A stretch of 64,000 bases of DNA. It comes from Pseudomonadota bacterium. GTDB lineage: Bacteria; Desulfobacterota; Desulfobulbia; Desulfobulbales; Desulfocapsaceae. Numbering within the stretch: the stretch's first letter is position 1; every line of letters starts with the position of its first letter. The translations under genes and the position numbers were made by a program. This document shows positions 18,854 to 28,260 of this stretch, piece after piece. The notes below the pieces were generated by a model. It did not search any database. It was not told the origin of the DNA and saw nothing but the letters and a program-made list of their open reading frames with translations. The stretch covers positions 1 through 64,000 of the forward strand of contig JAHJNL010000040.1 of NCBI GenBank assembly GCA_018820855.1, given 5' to 3'.

Positions 18854-18895
18854 TTCGTGTTAGAATGTTTCGTGTACGAAGTATACTGACACGAA
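18854..18895 (-). promoter_or_regulatory. Repeated TTCGTGT half-sites, probable MarR operators
   Basis: TTCGTGT occurs at 18854-18860 and 18869-18875, and its reverse complement ACACGAA at 18889-18895. The middle copy forms a near-palindrome TTCGTGTACGAA. On the minus strand a TATACT (-10-like) lies between the middle and right copies, so bound repressor would cover the promoter. Confidence 0.65.
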
Positions 18896-19176
18896 GGTAA
18901 CGCATTTTATACGCAATTGCAAGAGAACCAGCGGGTAAAGCTGGTTACCCCTAATAATTCAGCAAGATAGGAAGTGTAAAAAAGACGAGAGGCAAGTCTG
19001 CTTTTTGTTTTTGCTGGTTGTTGTATGCCATATGGCTTCTAATTTAACCTAAAAACCCCAGGATAAACCGTGTAGTTCCCCGGTAATATTGCCACGCCTA
19101 AAATCTGATTTTCTCAAACTGTCTTCTTTTTGAGATGTCTGCTGTACTTTGAGTAAAAGGGGGCTTCCAGTTGAGG
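18896..19176. other. Intergenic region
   Basis: Spacer between marR and the leftward phosphotransferase gene's stop. Nothing recognisable beyond the operator region on its left. Confidence 0.3.
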
Positions 19177-20268
19177 TTACACAGCTCCAAGCGGGATAAT
19201 GGCGAGGAAGGCATTTTTCCGTTTTACTATGTCCTGTAACAGGGAAAACTGTACTACGGCCCTGTGCAGGGTTTCTTCAGGGGTTTGACATTTGAAGTAG
19301 ATGCCGCCTTGCAGATAGTCTGCAAAAAAACGTAGTCCTAATTCAAAGGTGATCGCCTTCAATCCGTCATAGATCAATCGTCTATCTATGGGAGTGAGCA
19401 GCTTGTCTGCCTCCTGGAAATAACCTTTCAATACGATCCGGCAGAGGTCGAGATCAAATTTTATCTGGGTCTGGTCACTGTCTTCTCCTGCAGTGTTGCA
19501 GGCAGAACGCAAACAGTCGCCAAGGTCGTGGTGCAGCAGGCCGGGTCCTACCGTATCCAGGTCGATGAGGCATACTGCCAGGTGGCTGTCCCGGTCAAAG
19601 AGGACGTTGGCGACCTTTGGATCTCCGTGGATGATTCTTTGTTGGATATCGCCCCTGGCAAGCATCCTCTCCAGGGAGAGTGCACTTTCCCGTTTATTTC
19701 TGATAGCTTCCAGGCAAAATCGAATATCTGTTGAGTGCTGAGGCAGGTCATGTGTGGTCAGTTGATCATAATGACGGAGATAGCCAGTGAGCTGGTGAAA
19801 TCCTGGTAGCGGCAGGTGCATCTTTTGTACATCCAGGCCAATGAGTCTTTTGTGAAAATGGCCAAGGGCCCAGCCGCATTGTTCAGCGAGGAGGGGACTG
19901 TCCACCCGGGAAACAGTGATACTGTCTTTGATATAGGAAAGTGCGCGCCACATCGAGCCGCGGCTGTCGAGTACTGAGAGTGAACCGTCTAAGGCAGGAA
20001 CGAGCACGGCTTCTTCCCAGCGTTGCCTGGCAGTATCCGGTCGGGATGCCAGGTGACGGGTCAGCTGTTGCAGGTTGTCGATCAGAAGCTGCGGCGAAGG
20101 AAAGACCTGATCGTTAATGCGTTGCAGGACAAAGACTTGTTTTTCTGTGCGGACCAGGAAGGTATCGTTGATGTTTCCCTGACCTAGAACTGTCACCTTG
20201 GCGACGGAGGGGGAGGAGCAGTAACGGATAAGGATTTCCTGAGGTGGCGTCGGGACTGTCATGGGCAA
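19177..20268 (-). CDS. Phosphotransferase of the APH/NahK type
   Basis: 363 residues with a kinase fold of the aminoglycoside phosphotransferase family. The N-terminus (GQGNINDTFLV, FVLQRINDQVF) resembles N-acetylhexosamine 1-kinase (NahK). The catalytic loop is HGDPKVANVLFD near residue 215 and the metal-binding Asp lies in IDLDTVGPG near 236. It probably phosphorylates a sugar or amino sugar; the substrate is not fixed by sequence. The start overlaps the stop of the upstream acyltransferase gene by 10 bp, so translation is coupled and both may act on the same glycan. Confidence 0.85.
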   Translation of the reverse strand: MPMTVPTPPQEILIRYCSSPSVAKVTVLGQGNINDTFLVRTEKQVFVLQRINDQVFPSPQLLIDNLQQLTRHLASRPDTARQRWEEAVLVPALDGSLSVLDSRGSMWRALSYIKDSITVSRVDSPLLAEQCGWALGHFHKRLIGLDVQKMHLPLPGFHQLTGYLRHYDQLTTHDLPQHSTDIRFCLEAIRNKRESALSLERMLARGDIQQRIIHGDPKVANVLFDRDSHLAVCLIDLDTVGPGLLHHDLGDCLRSACNTAGEDSDQTQIKFDLDLCRIVLKGYFQEADKLLTPIDRRLIYDGLKAITFELGLRFFADYLQGGIYFKCQTPEETLHRAVVQFSLLQDIVKRKNAFLAIIPLGAV

Positions 20269-21443
20269 GAGGGGTCCTGTTCTGCTGCCTGACGGTAGTG
20301 TGAGCTTTTCTGGAGGAATGGACGCTCAATCAGATGATAGGAGCAGGCTGCTGTGAGAAGAATGGAGAGGATCAGCAAGGTGAAAGCCAGCCATGGGTGT
20401 GGCTGAAAGATGCCAAAATAGGTAAAGAGTTGGATAAGTGGAAAGTGAAAGATATAGACGCCGTAGGAGATATCTCCGTATTTTCCCCAGTTGCCGGCAT
20501 AGGGGAGACAGACAGCAAAGGAAATGACTCCAATGGCCAGGGCCAAGGGATACAGGGCCGGGAAAAAACTATAGCCTTTCAAGATCAGAAAAAGCAGGCT
20601 GATCAGGAAAAATTTCCACCAATGTCTTTTGAAAAAGGAAAAATAGAGATAAATCCCCCCCCCGCCTAGGAAAAAAGCCAGTTGACCTGGCAGCTGTTTT
20701 TCCAGTCTGAGGTAGCTTTCCAGTCCGCTCGTGTGGTGGAGATGGAGCAGGAGAGAGGAGTATGCGATTGATGCCGCATAAAGAAGGCCAAGGACAAGCC
20801 ATTTTTTTCTGTTTCTGAAGAGAAGAAAGATGAGGGGAAGTGAAAGGTAGAACATGACCTCGACTTTGATGGTCCAGAGCGGGGCATTGATGACCTGCAA
20901 GGGATTGGCAGTAAACACTCCGGGAAGATCCGGCTGCAGAAAGTTGAGAAAGAAGAGGTTGGCAAAGAGGTAGCGAAACCATTCCGGGGAGAAAAAAAGA
21001 GATGTCTCTGCAGTGGCAAGCAAGGGCATGACAATGGCGGCAAGCAGAACCACTGTCACGTAGGCAGGGTAGATACGCCGAAGCCGTTTGTTCAGATAGG
21101 AAAAAAGGCTGGAAGAGCGTTCATGACTTCTGAAAATAAGAAATCCGCTGACCACGAAAAAGCAGTCGACAGCCACTCCTGAATAAAAATAATGACTTAA
21201 AGGGATAAAGGCAGAGACACCACTGATCTCTCCCAGGTGGGCCAGACAGACACTAAAGGCCAGGACAAGACGGAGGAGGTCAAAATTATTTTTATATGGA
21301 ATATCTGCCACAGAGTTTATCCGATGCAACATTTGCAGTACATTATTCTTCAGGTAAGAGAGTGAGGCGTGAAGGCTGGAAGCCAGCTCGAAACTTGCCT
21401 TTTTGCCCAAGCTCTTCGTCACAGTCAAAAAAATAATGCTCAC
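20259..21443 (-). CDS. Acyltransferase 3 family membrane protein (OafA-like)
   Basis: 394 residues with about ten membrane helices. It carries the family opening NNFDLLRLVLAFSVCLAH near residue 53 (His needed for acyl transfer), FVVSGFLIFRSHERS near 95, and a C-terminal GDISYGVYIFHFPLI signature. Such enzymes O-acylate surface polysaccharides or exported sugars in the inner membrane. The GTG at 21443 is weak. An internal ATG about 40 codons later (MLHRINS) may be the real start, because the family usually begins just before NNFDLLR. Overlaps the sugar-kinase-like gene downstream. Confidence 0.9.
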   Translation of the reverse strand: MSIIFLTVTKSLGKKASFELASSLHASLSYLKNNVLQMLHRINSVADIPYKNNFDLLRLVLAFSVCLAHLGEISGVSAFIPLSHYFYSGVAVDCFFVVSGFLIFRSHERSSSLFSYLNKRLRRIYPAYVTVVLLAAIVMPLLATAETSLFFSPEWFRYLFANLFFLNFLQPDLPGVFTANPLQVINAPLWTIKVEVMFYLSLPLIFLLFRNRKKWLVLGLLYAASIAYSSLLLHLHHTSGLESYLRLEKQLPGQLAFFLGGGGIYLYFSFFKRHWWKFFLISLLFLILKGYSFFPALYPLALAIGVISFAVCLPYAGNWGKYGDISYGVYIFHFPLIQLFTYFGIFQPHPWLAFTLLILSILLTAACSYHLIERPFLQKSSHYRQAAEQDPSCP

Positions 21444-21861
21444 ATATCACTCTATGCTGCACTTATTTTTTCGTCTGTTCCTCGATCTTGAACAAAAAAT
21501 CTAATTTTTCAAGGTACCCCGAAGGCAAAACAATGTAACAGGAATCATTGCGGCCTTTCCAGGTAAAAATTGACAAGGCGTTTGTCTCGAAAGCCGATAT
21601 TTCTTTGCTTTCAGTCTACCTTCTAACCACCTGAATAGTTGCGTGCTGCGGTACAACAATTAATCCGGTATCCCGGACACCTTTTATCTACTGTGAAACT
21701 ATACTCTATTCCGGTTTGTTTTGCTCTTTGAACCCTGTCCGAAGGGTTCGCAGTCTGTTCCAGGCGAAAGAGAGTACAACGTGCGGAAACAGCAACGGCA
21801 CAGTGGCTTGTTGCCGACTGCGCCGTTGCTGGATGGGCTTGATGTCCTGAATAGGGCGGAA
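21444..21861. other. Intergenic region with two hairpins
   Basis: Holds GAACCCT/AGGGTTC (21730-21749) and a larger nested hairpin at 21791-21830. The larger one has AGCAACGGC/GCCGTTGCT outer arms, CAGT/ACTG inner arms and GGC-TTGTT-GCC at the tip. Both lie just beyond the rhodanese stop and may end its leftward transcript, though no T tract follows. No gene recognised. Confidence 0.5.
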
Positions 21862-22434
21862 TTACAGCTGCTTGACACCATCTTCACTGATGTAACGTTT
21901 GGCTTTCCGTTTCAGCTTGGCATCAGACTGAATCTTTTTGAAGAGGAAGGGGTAGCCTTCACGGAACCAGACGATCTGCTCCGGGGCATATCCCCAATCG
22001 GTGACCGCGGCAAAACTGGCATTATAGCTGCGATGACATTTTGGTCCTTGGCAGAAGAAGGCAATGGTAGCTTTGTCTTTGGCAATTCCTTTGTCGGCCA
22101 GGGCCTTATCCAGTGACTCCTGAGTCAGGGTGTTTTCCGGCATGCCTTTTTTGTTGTAAATGAGCAGGACAGCATCCTGTACCGTACCTTTCTTGAAAAA
22201 GCTTTCCGGGCGAGTATCCACCCAGAGGATATTTTCACCCTCTTGCAGCTTCGTAACGGCCTCATCAACATCCCATATATTCGCCCCACAGGCGAGTTTC
22301 TTATAGGATTTTGCCAGCTGATCCTCTGGGATTTTCCCCTTGTCCACTTCCTGGGCCATGAGTGGAGCAGACAGGCAGAGGCAAAATAAAGTCAAAACGG
22401 ATAGATACATGGATTTGAACAGGATGTTAGACAT
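21862..22434 (-). CDS. Exported rhodanese-like protein
   Basis: 190 residues. Signal peptide at about 1-27 (LSAPLMAQ), then a rhodanese domain with WVDTRPESFFKKGTVQDAVLL near residue 71 and active-site loop FFCQGPKCHRSYNA near 127, where the first Cys would carry the persulfide. It transfers sulfane sulfur in the periplasm; the acceptor is unknown. It starts 43 bp after the stop of the upstream chemoreceptor, same strand. A shared operon of a receptor and a periplasmic sulfur carrier suggests sensing of a sulfur-related cue (inference). Confidence 0.88.
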   Translation of the reverse strand: MSNILFKSMYLSVLTLFCLCLSAPLMAQEVDKGKIPEDQLAKSYKKLACGANIWDVDEAVTKLQEGENILWVDTRPESFFKKGTVQDAVLLIYNKKGMPENTLTQESLDKALADKGIAKDKATIAFFCQGPKCHRSYNASFAAVTDWGYAPEQIVWFREGYPFLFKKIQSDAKLKRKAKRYISEDGVKQL

Positions 22435-22477
22435 GTTTTTCTCCTTGGGATAAGTTTAAGGGCTGGGGTAAAAGAAA

Positions 22478-24481
22478 TCAGCTTTTCAGGGTAAATGACT
22501 TTACCTGGTTGCGAAGAGTCGTGGCTATGGACTCGAGTTGCTGTGCCGATTCGTTGAGGGCAACCATCGTCTCACTGGTAATGGTTGCCGAGTTGCTGAT
22601 ATCTGCAATGTTTTTTGAGAATCCAGTGGTTGTTTGATAGGCGCTGGAGATATTGTTGGAAATATCATTGGCTACAGAGGCCTGTTCGTTGACTGCTGTT
22701 GAAATGACAAGAGATGATTCACTCACCGATTCGATAACGGTGGAGATACTTTTGGCACCAGCAACCGCCTCTGCTGTATATTTTTGGATATTTTCAATAT
22801 CTGTGTGAATGGCATGAGCCGTGTTCATGCTTTGGCCGGCCAGAACTTTTACTTCGGAAGCTACTACGGCAAAACCTTTACCGGCATCACCGGCCCGTGC
22901 TGCTTCAATGGTTGCATTCAAAGCAAGTAGGTTGGTTTGGTCGGCAAATTCGGTGATGGCTTGGTTGGCTTTTCCTATACTGATAACGACGTTACTCAGT
23001 TGCTGAATGACTTGGGAGGACTTTTGTGAGATGTGTTTTGCCTCGTTAGTTGTTTTGCTGCTTGTCTCTGTGTTGTCACTGATCTCTTTTATCGATGCCG
23101 ACATCTCTTCTGTGGCACTGGCAACGATCTGGAGATTGTCGGTTACGGAAGCAAAGGATGCTCCCAGTTCCTGGGTCCTGGATTCGATAATATTTGAGGA
23201 GATACCCAAGTCATCTGAGAGTTCAGAGACCTGACGGGAGGTCTTGAGGAGATTGTCTGCGTTATCACTGATATTACGGATGATGGAACCAATGTTGTCA
23301 GTGATGGAAGCAAGGGATTTTCCCAGAACATCCTGATCCGAATAGATATCGATCGGTACTGCAAGATTCCCTTCTGCAATGGCTTTTGCCTGTCGGGCCC
23401 GTTCCTGAATATGAGTGCCCATGGTGTTGAGGGCAGCACTCATTTCATTGAGTTCTCTGCTTGCCCGTACCTGGAGAGAGGAGGAGCTGTCGCCGGCGGC
23501 AAGTGCTGATGCAAAAGTTATCACCTTTCTGATGGGGGTCGTGATACCCTTGCTTATCGCAAGAAGAGCAAATATTTGTGAAAAGAGAACAATGGCCAAG
23601 GTGATAGCCAAACCGTAAATCCATCGTTTTTGTTCAGCTTGAACAAATTTCGTGGCGTCGCTGATAACCAGGAGCAGACCAATAGGTTCTTCGCTGGGGC
23701 CAAGCAGAGGAAGGATGTCGGCCAGAAAATCAGTGGACTGAGCTGTGGTCTGAATAAAAGAGCTGTTGTGAATATCTTCGGGTAAGGCCGGCAGTAATCT
23801 GTTGGTCAGCTCTTCGTTGGTCGAAAAGCTGATGACTCGACGCTTGGAATCGTAGAGCATTACCGTATTGGTGGTCAGTTCTGCGATCTGATTTATCCAG
23901 AGGGCTGAATCAAGGGCGAGTTCAACGTAGCCGATGATATTATCGTTATCATCGGTGATCACTGTGGCCACACTGTAGGCAACAGGAAAAGATTCCGTGG
24001 ATTGGCCGGGGCCGCGGAAGAAAAAGTGGAATTCGAAGTCTTCTGCAGCCTGTTGAAAGAGTGCTTGAGTATTCTGTGGTAACAGGCTGGGGTACGGGGG
24101 AAGGTTCTTGGTTTGTTGGAGAAGAATTTTATAGTTGACGTCATAGATAATGAAGCGGACAACCTGTTGTTCCCGTAAAGAGAGAAAGAGGCCGTCAAGA
24201 ACCATTTTTGAGGTGCTGTCTTGTGGATTCTGTATGTAACTGACCAACTCGTCAGTATTCAAGACATTGGTCAATGCCTTTTCAATAAGTGGTTGCTGGC
24301 TGGAGATGGCACCGTTCAGGGCGATGGTGTCGGCGATGTGCATGGTCCTGTTGCGATCCTGCTTTAATGCTCCGGTTCCCTGGCTGTATATGGAAAAAAA
24401 GACCGGGAGAAGGAGAAGGATAGGCAGACCAATCATGCCCATTATTTTAATTTTTAACGATAAGGTATTTAGCAAGTTCAT
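22478..24481 (-). CDS. Methyl-accepting chemotaxis protein with large periplasmic sensor
   Basis: 667 residues. Membrane segments at about 12-32 and 285-310, with a periplasmic region of about 250 residues between them that looks like a double-Cache fold ([42 protein letters not shown]). A HAMP pair at about 310-405 and the signalling domain follow, with the tip [20 protein letters not shown]. The ligand is unknown. The ATG was taken at 24481; GCACCTTGAGAT upstream is a weak ribosome site. Probably cotranscribed with the rhodanese. Confidence 0.94.
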   Translation of the reverse strand: MNLLNTLSLKIKIMGMIGLPILLLLPVFFSIYSQGTGALKQDRNRTMHIADTIALNGAISSQQPLIEKALTNVLNTDELVSYIQNPQDSTSKMVLDGLFLSLREQQVVRFIIYDVNYKILLQQTKNLPPYPSLLPQNTQALFQQAAEDFEFHFFFRGPGQSTESFPVAYSVATVITDDNDNIIGYVELALDSALWINQIAELTTNTVMLYDSKRRVISFSTNEELTNRLLPALPEDIHNSSFIQTTAQSTDFLADILPLLGPSEEPIGLLLVISDATKFVQAEQKRWIYGLAITLAIVLFSQIFALLAISKGITTPIRKVITFASALAAGDSSSSLQVRASRELNEMSAALNTMGTHIQERARQAKAIAEGNLAVPIDIYSDQDVLGKSLASITDNIGSIIRNISDNADNLLKTSRQVSELSDDLGISSNIIESRTQELGASFASVTDNLQIVASATEEMSASIKEISDNTETSSKTTNEAKHISQKSSQVIQQLSNVVISIGKANQAITEFADQTNLLALNATIEAARAGDAGKGFAVVASEVKVLAGQSMNTAHAIHTDIENIQKYTAEAVAGAKSISTVIESVSESSLVISTAVNEQASVANDISNNISSAYQTTTGFSKNIADISNSATITSETMVALNESAQQLESIATTLRNQVKSFTLKS

Positions 24482-24924
24482 ATCTCAAGGTGCAGAAAAA
24501 GACAATTGTCAGATGTTGTAACAGCGTATTTTCAGGGGTAAGCCAGTTACAACGATTCCGGATAGAGGATCGTTTAAAAACAGTGTATCACAAGGGCATA
24601 TGAAAAGGGAAATATAGGCGTATTTTTTTTGTGTACAGCAAGTTGCCGGAACACCTGATAATAATTGAAGTATTCTCTGTAGACGAAAAAAAAGGCAGTG
24701 TGGACAATCAGAAGATGCCAAAGGATAAGTGCGGGGCGCAGTAGACTTTATTATCCTTACAAGAGAGATGAAGACCAGAGGCATCCTGAAAATTAGCGCT
24801 GAAAGAAGCCTTGGAAGTGCTTTGTATACACTCAACATGACTGGTCAGGAAGAGTATCAGTCGGTAGGACGTGGACCAAAATTATGTAAGGAGAGGAGCA
24901 AATGCTGCTTGCTCTCCTTGTCGG
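24482..24924. other. Intergenic region, no clear gene
   Basis: Separates the end of the flavoprotein operon from the chemoreceptor start. Near 24888-24919 a purine-rich arm (AAGGAGAG) faces a pyrimidine-rich arm and may form an imperfect terminator for the flavoprotein transcript. Frames on either strand show no recognisable domain. Confidence 0.35.
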
Positions 24925-26388
24925 TTACGTAATCTCTGAGCTGGGAGTGCAGCTGGCACCTTTGAGTTGGAAAAAGAGTTTTAATCCCTTTTTCACTGTG
25001 GGTGAAAAGATCTTGGGTGAGATGTAGGAACCGGCCACCCGTTTGTTAATTTCAGCAAGGCTGGGATAGGGATGGATGATTCCGGCCAGGGAGGAAAGCT
25101 TTATGCCGCCACCCAGAACTGCAGCCCATTCTCCGAGAAGGTCGCCAGCCCGCGGTCCCAGGATCTGGACACCGATGGGAAGCTCTTTCTCATCAAGAAT
25201 CATCTTGAGTTTTCCCCTTCCTGTCCCTTCGGCCAATGCCCGGTCGTTTTCACGAAAGTGCTCTGTCCACACGGTGTAGCGGATGCCTGCATCCCGGGCT
25301 CTTTTTTCATTCATACCGATGGAGGCCAGCTCTGGTTCGGTATAGGTGCACCAGGGCATCCATTGGCTGTTGACCTTGCGCGGCAGGTGGAAAATGGCAT
25401 TGGTCACGACAATTCCCCCTTCGTAACCGGCAGCATGGGTAAACTGGAAGGCCCCGTTGATGTCACCGGGTGCATAGATGTGCTTATGCGAGGTACGCAT
25501 CCGCGGGTCCACGACAATGCCCCGCTGGCTGTACTCCAGATTGATTTTATCAAGCCCAAGTCCATCCACATTAGGACTTCGTCCCTGGGCCAGAAGGACA
25601 GTCTCAGCTGCCAGATGAATAGTCTCTTCACCCTGTTGAATGGTTAACTCCCGGCTGTGTCCTGTGTCTCTTGCCTCAGTCACTGTGCAATTGAGGAGAA
25701 TGGTAATCCCTTCTTCTTGCAGAATCTGCATGACCTCGTCGGCCATATCCTTGTCTTCCTTGGTCAGGATCTGGGCAGAACGCTGGATAATCGTGACTTG
25801 TGCGCCCAGGCGGCAGAAGGCCTGAGCCATTTCAATGGCAATGGGGCCTGCCCCGAGGATGATCAGAGACTGCGGCAGGCGAGGCAGGGAAAAGATTTCC
25901 TTATTGGTGATATAAGGAATTTTCTTCAGGGCCTCCAGGCGGGGAGGAGCAGGTGATGAGCCTGTGGCAATAACCCAGGCCTTGGCAGAGATACGTTTGC
26001 CATCCAGTTCTATCACGTGCTCATCTGCAAAGCAGGGGGCTCCGAATTTTACCTCAACGCCGAGTTTGCAGAAACGTTCTACGGAATCATGTCTCTGGAT
26101 GACACTGATGACCGATTGAATGCGTTTTGCTATTTGCTGAAAATCCACGGGAGGCAGCTGTATCTCGGGCAGGCCGAATTGCGGTCCCTGTTTCATGGCA
26201 TGGTAGAGCTTGGCCGAGTGGATCAGGGTCTTGGAAGGGACACAACCGAAATGGAGACAATCCCCGCCAAGACTGGGTTCTTTTTCAATGAGCAGGGTCC
26301 TGGCCCCAAGCTGGGCTGCACCTGAGGCAACGGTGAGGCCGGCTGCACCGCCGCCTATGATACCGATATCATAATCATATTTTTTCAC
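24925..26388 (-). CDS. MerA/Lpd-like FAD-dependent dithiol oxidoreductase
   Basis: 487 residues, class I pyridine nucleotide-disulfide reductase. FAD site GIIGGGAAGLTVA near 9-21, redox-active GGDC44LHFGC49VPSK, NAD(P) site ILGAGPIAIEMAQAF near 178, second FAD motif YAPGDINGAFQFTHAAGYEG near 314, and a C-terminal dimer domain with HPYPSLAEI. It resembles mercuric reductase but has no N-terminal HMA domain and no C-terminal Cys pair, so mercury reduction is unlikely. The stop of the TVP38 gene overlaps its start by 4 bp, a frequent pairing in which the two form a functional unit of unknown role. Confidence 0.92.
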   Translation of the reverse strand: MKKYDYDIGIIGGGAAGLTVASGAAQLGARTLLIEKEPSLGGDCLHFGCVPSKTLIHSAKLYHAMKQGPQFGLPEIQLPPVDFQQIAKRIQSVISVIQRHDSVERFCKLGVEVKFGAPCFADEHVIELDGKRISAKAWVIATGSSPAPPRLEALKKIPYITNKEIFSLPRLPQSLIILGAGPIAIEMAQAFCRLGAQVTIIQRSAQILTKEDKDMADEVMQILQEEGITILLNCTVTEARDTGHSRELTIQQGEETIHLAAETVLLAQGRSPNVDGLGLDKINLEYSQRGIVVDPRMRTSHKHIYAPGDINGAFQFTHAAGYEGGIVVTNAIFHLPRKVNSQWMPWCTYTEPELASIGMNEKRARDAGIRYTVWTEHFRENDRALAEGTGRGKLKMILDEKELPIGVQILGPRAGDLLGEWAAVLGGGIKLSSLAGIIHPYPSLAEINKRVAGSYISPKIFSPTVKKGLKLFFQLKGASCTPSSEIT

Positions 26389-27083
26389 GATTTTTCCTTC
26401 CTTGCGTTGCGGATCCGGGTCAGGAGCTTTTTGGCGGTAATGGGAAAAAGGCCCAGCAGGACAAAGGAGATGATGAGACCTGGAGAAAGAATCCCGGAGA
26501 GGGAATCGATCTTTCCCAGTTCTTTACCGGCATTGACATAGACAATGGTTGCCGGGAGCATTCCCAGCTGTGACACCCAGTAATAGGTGCTGAGGCGGAT
26601 GGTGGCCAGTCCCATGACCAGATTGATGACAAAGAAGGGGAAAATCGGGACCAGGCGCAGGGTGAAGAGATAAAATCCTCCCTCTTTTTCCATTCCCTCA
26701 TTGATCTTTTGCAGCTTGTCGCCAAACTTGGACTGTACCCAGTCCCGGAGAAGATAACGGGAGACCCCGCAGGCCAGGGTGGCACCGATGGAGGAAGCAA
26801 AAGAGATTACGATGATGCCGGTGACCAGGCCAAAGAGTGCTCCTCCTGCCAGGGTGAGGATCAGTGCTCCGGGAAGGGAAAGGGCTGTGGCCGTGATATA
26901 GATGAGCATGTAGCCGGCGATCACCAGCAGTCTGTGCTCACTATAGATGACGGCAAAGGCAGCTTGCGATTCCTTGAGGTAGCCGAGGTTCAGGTACTGA
27001 GCCAGGTCCAGAAGCCAGAAGGCAAGGAGCAGGGCGAGGATGGCGACCAGGATACCGATTTTCTTGTAAAGCGTTGCCGACAT
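26385..27083 (-). CDS. TVP38/TMEM64 (VTT/DedA-like) membrane protein
   Basis: 232 residues with five to six membrane helices. The core VTT motif is GGALFGLVTGIIVISFASSIGATLAC near 80-105, and a second conserved block is LRLVPIFPFFVINLVMGLATIRLSTY near 142-168. Related proteins move or scramble lipids or act on selenite and toxicant resistance; the role here is unknown. Translationally coupled to the MerA-like flavoprotein, 30 bp after glk. Confidence 0.92.
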   Translation of the reverse strand: MSATLYKKIGILVAILALLLAFWLLDLAQYLNLGYLKESQAAFAVIYSEHRLLVIAGYMLIYITATALSLPGALILTLAGGALFGLVTGIIVISFASSIGATLACGVSRYLLRDWVQSKFGDKLQKINEGMEKEGGFYLFTLRLVPIFPFFVINLVMGLATIRLSTYYWVSQLGMLPATIVYVNAGKELGKIDSLSGILSPGLIISFVLLGLFPITAKKLLTRIRNARKEKS

Positions 27084-27113
27084 GATACACTCCGGAGGCC
27101 ATAATTGGCGGGG

Positions 27114-28127
27114 TTACACGCTGTCGTTCCTGTTTGCTTCTGTAAAATGATATCGGCCATAGGCGACGGCTCCAAAGAGGGCAGCATCAGGTTTCATGAT
27201 CAGGTGGAGAGGAAAGGAAGACATGAGTCCCTCCATCTTTTCTTTTTGGGTGAATTTTTCGAGTAAGGGGGCAAAGGAGATGCGGCCGGCAAGTCGTGGC
27301 AGGATGCCTCCGCCGATGAACAGCCCGCCTGTGGCATAGAGCTTCAGGGCCAGGTTTCCTGCTTCCGCTCCCAGAATTTCCAGAAAAGTTGTCACTGTCT
27401 TTACGCAGAGGGGGCATGGAGCGTCAGCCAGTGCCCCCTCCATAATGAGTGGAGTTCTGTCAACGGCCGTTGTTATCTCTTGCAACCGTTTTTCGTCCCT
27501 TGCCAAGGCAGTGGCAGCAAAGAAATCAAAGATATTGGGGATTCCCTTGCCTGAGCAGACCAATTCATAGCTAACAGAGGGATTGGCTTTTTGCAGATAA
27601 GCCAGAAGTTCTGCCTGCTCCTGAGTCAGTGGAGCAAAGTCACAATGTCCTCCCTCTGAGCCTTTCGGGAAAAAAAATGATTTCCCGGGGATGAGAAAGC
27701 CTTCGCCCAGTCCTGTACCGGGAGCGATCACCGCTTGTATCCCGTTTTTCTCTTCTCGGCCCTGCTGGATTGTCAGGAGATCGCTTTCTTGCAGGTGTGG
27801 CAGAGAGGCACAGAGTGCTGTCAGGTCATTGATCAGGCAGATATCGTGTAAACCGTATTTTGCCTGCAAAGCGTGTTCGCTCAGTTTCCACGGGAGATTG
27901 GTGAGCTGAGCTTCTCCCTGACGGACAATCGCGGCTACTCCTAAACAGCCATAATCCGGTGTCGGAGTATCATCAAGAAAGTCTGTCAGGATTTCATCAA
28001 AATCTCGAAACTTGTTGTTGAGAAAGCGTTTGCGGGCAAGTGGCAAAGTATCCCTTCTGTCTGCAAGGTCAAAGATTGCCAGTTCGCTCTTGGTTCCGCC
28101 GATATCTGCTGCCAGGAGAAGGGTCAT
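27114..28127 (-). CDS. glk: Glucokinase
   Basis: 337 residues of the Glk family. ATP-binding LLAADIGGTKSELAIFD at the start, LINDLTALC near 99, GTGLGEGFLIPG near 137 and GSEGGHCDF near 156 match the glucose and phosphate sites. It makes glucose 6-phosphate from ATP and glucose in the cytoplasm. No Shine-Dalgarno is visible before the ATG; instead the ATG overlaps the stop of a short upstream frame (ATGA) that does have one. With edd, eda and pgl at 61-64 kb it would feed the Entner-Doudoroff pathway. Confidence 0.93.
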   Translation of the reverse strand: MTLLLAADIGGTKSELAIFDLADRRDTLPLARKRFLNNKFRDFDEILTDFLDDTPTPDYGCLGVAAIVRQGEAQLTNLPWKLSEHALQAKYGLHDICLINDLTALCASLPHLQESDLLTIQQGREEKNGIQAVIAPGTGLGEGFLIPGKSFFFPKGSEGGHCDFAPLTQEQAELLAYLQKANPSVSYELVCSGKGIPNIFDFFAATALARDEKRLQEITTAVDRTPLIMEGALADAPCPLCVKTVTTFLEILGAEAGNLALKLYATGGLFIGGGILPRLAGRISFAPLLEKFTQKEKMEGLMSSFPLHLIMKPDAALFGAVAYGRYHFTEANRNDSV

Positions 28128-28186
28128 TTGTCAGGCTGAAGGTTGAAGGTAAAAGGCTGTTGGCAACACCATATCATTTGATTCAT
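28124..28186 (-). CDS. Possible 20-residue leader ORF coupled to glk
   Basis: ATG at 28184-28186, 9 bases after GGAGAAG, 20 codons (begins MNQMIWCC, ends QPDK), and a TGA that overlaps the glk ATG. Because glk has no ribosome site of its own, coupled translation from this frame is plausible. It may simply be the true translation-initiation module of glk. A chance frame cannot be ruled out. Confidence 0.35.
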   Translation of the reverse strand: MNQMIWCCQQPFTFNLQPDK

Positions 28187-28260
28187 TATGATCTTCTCCA
28201 AATAAAAGAACAACAGTAACCTTTCTGAAATGCTTTAGCTTTTCTTTCAGCCTGAAAACA

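Noticed and set aside
24729-24932. 67-codon rightward frame in the gap before the flavoprotein
   Set aside because: No ribosome site, no recognisable features, overlaps the flavoprotein end.
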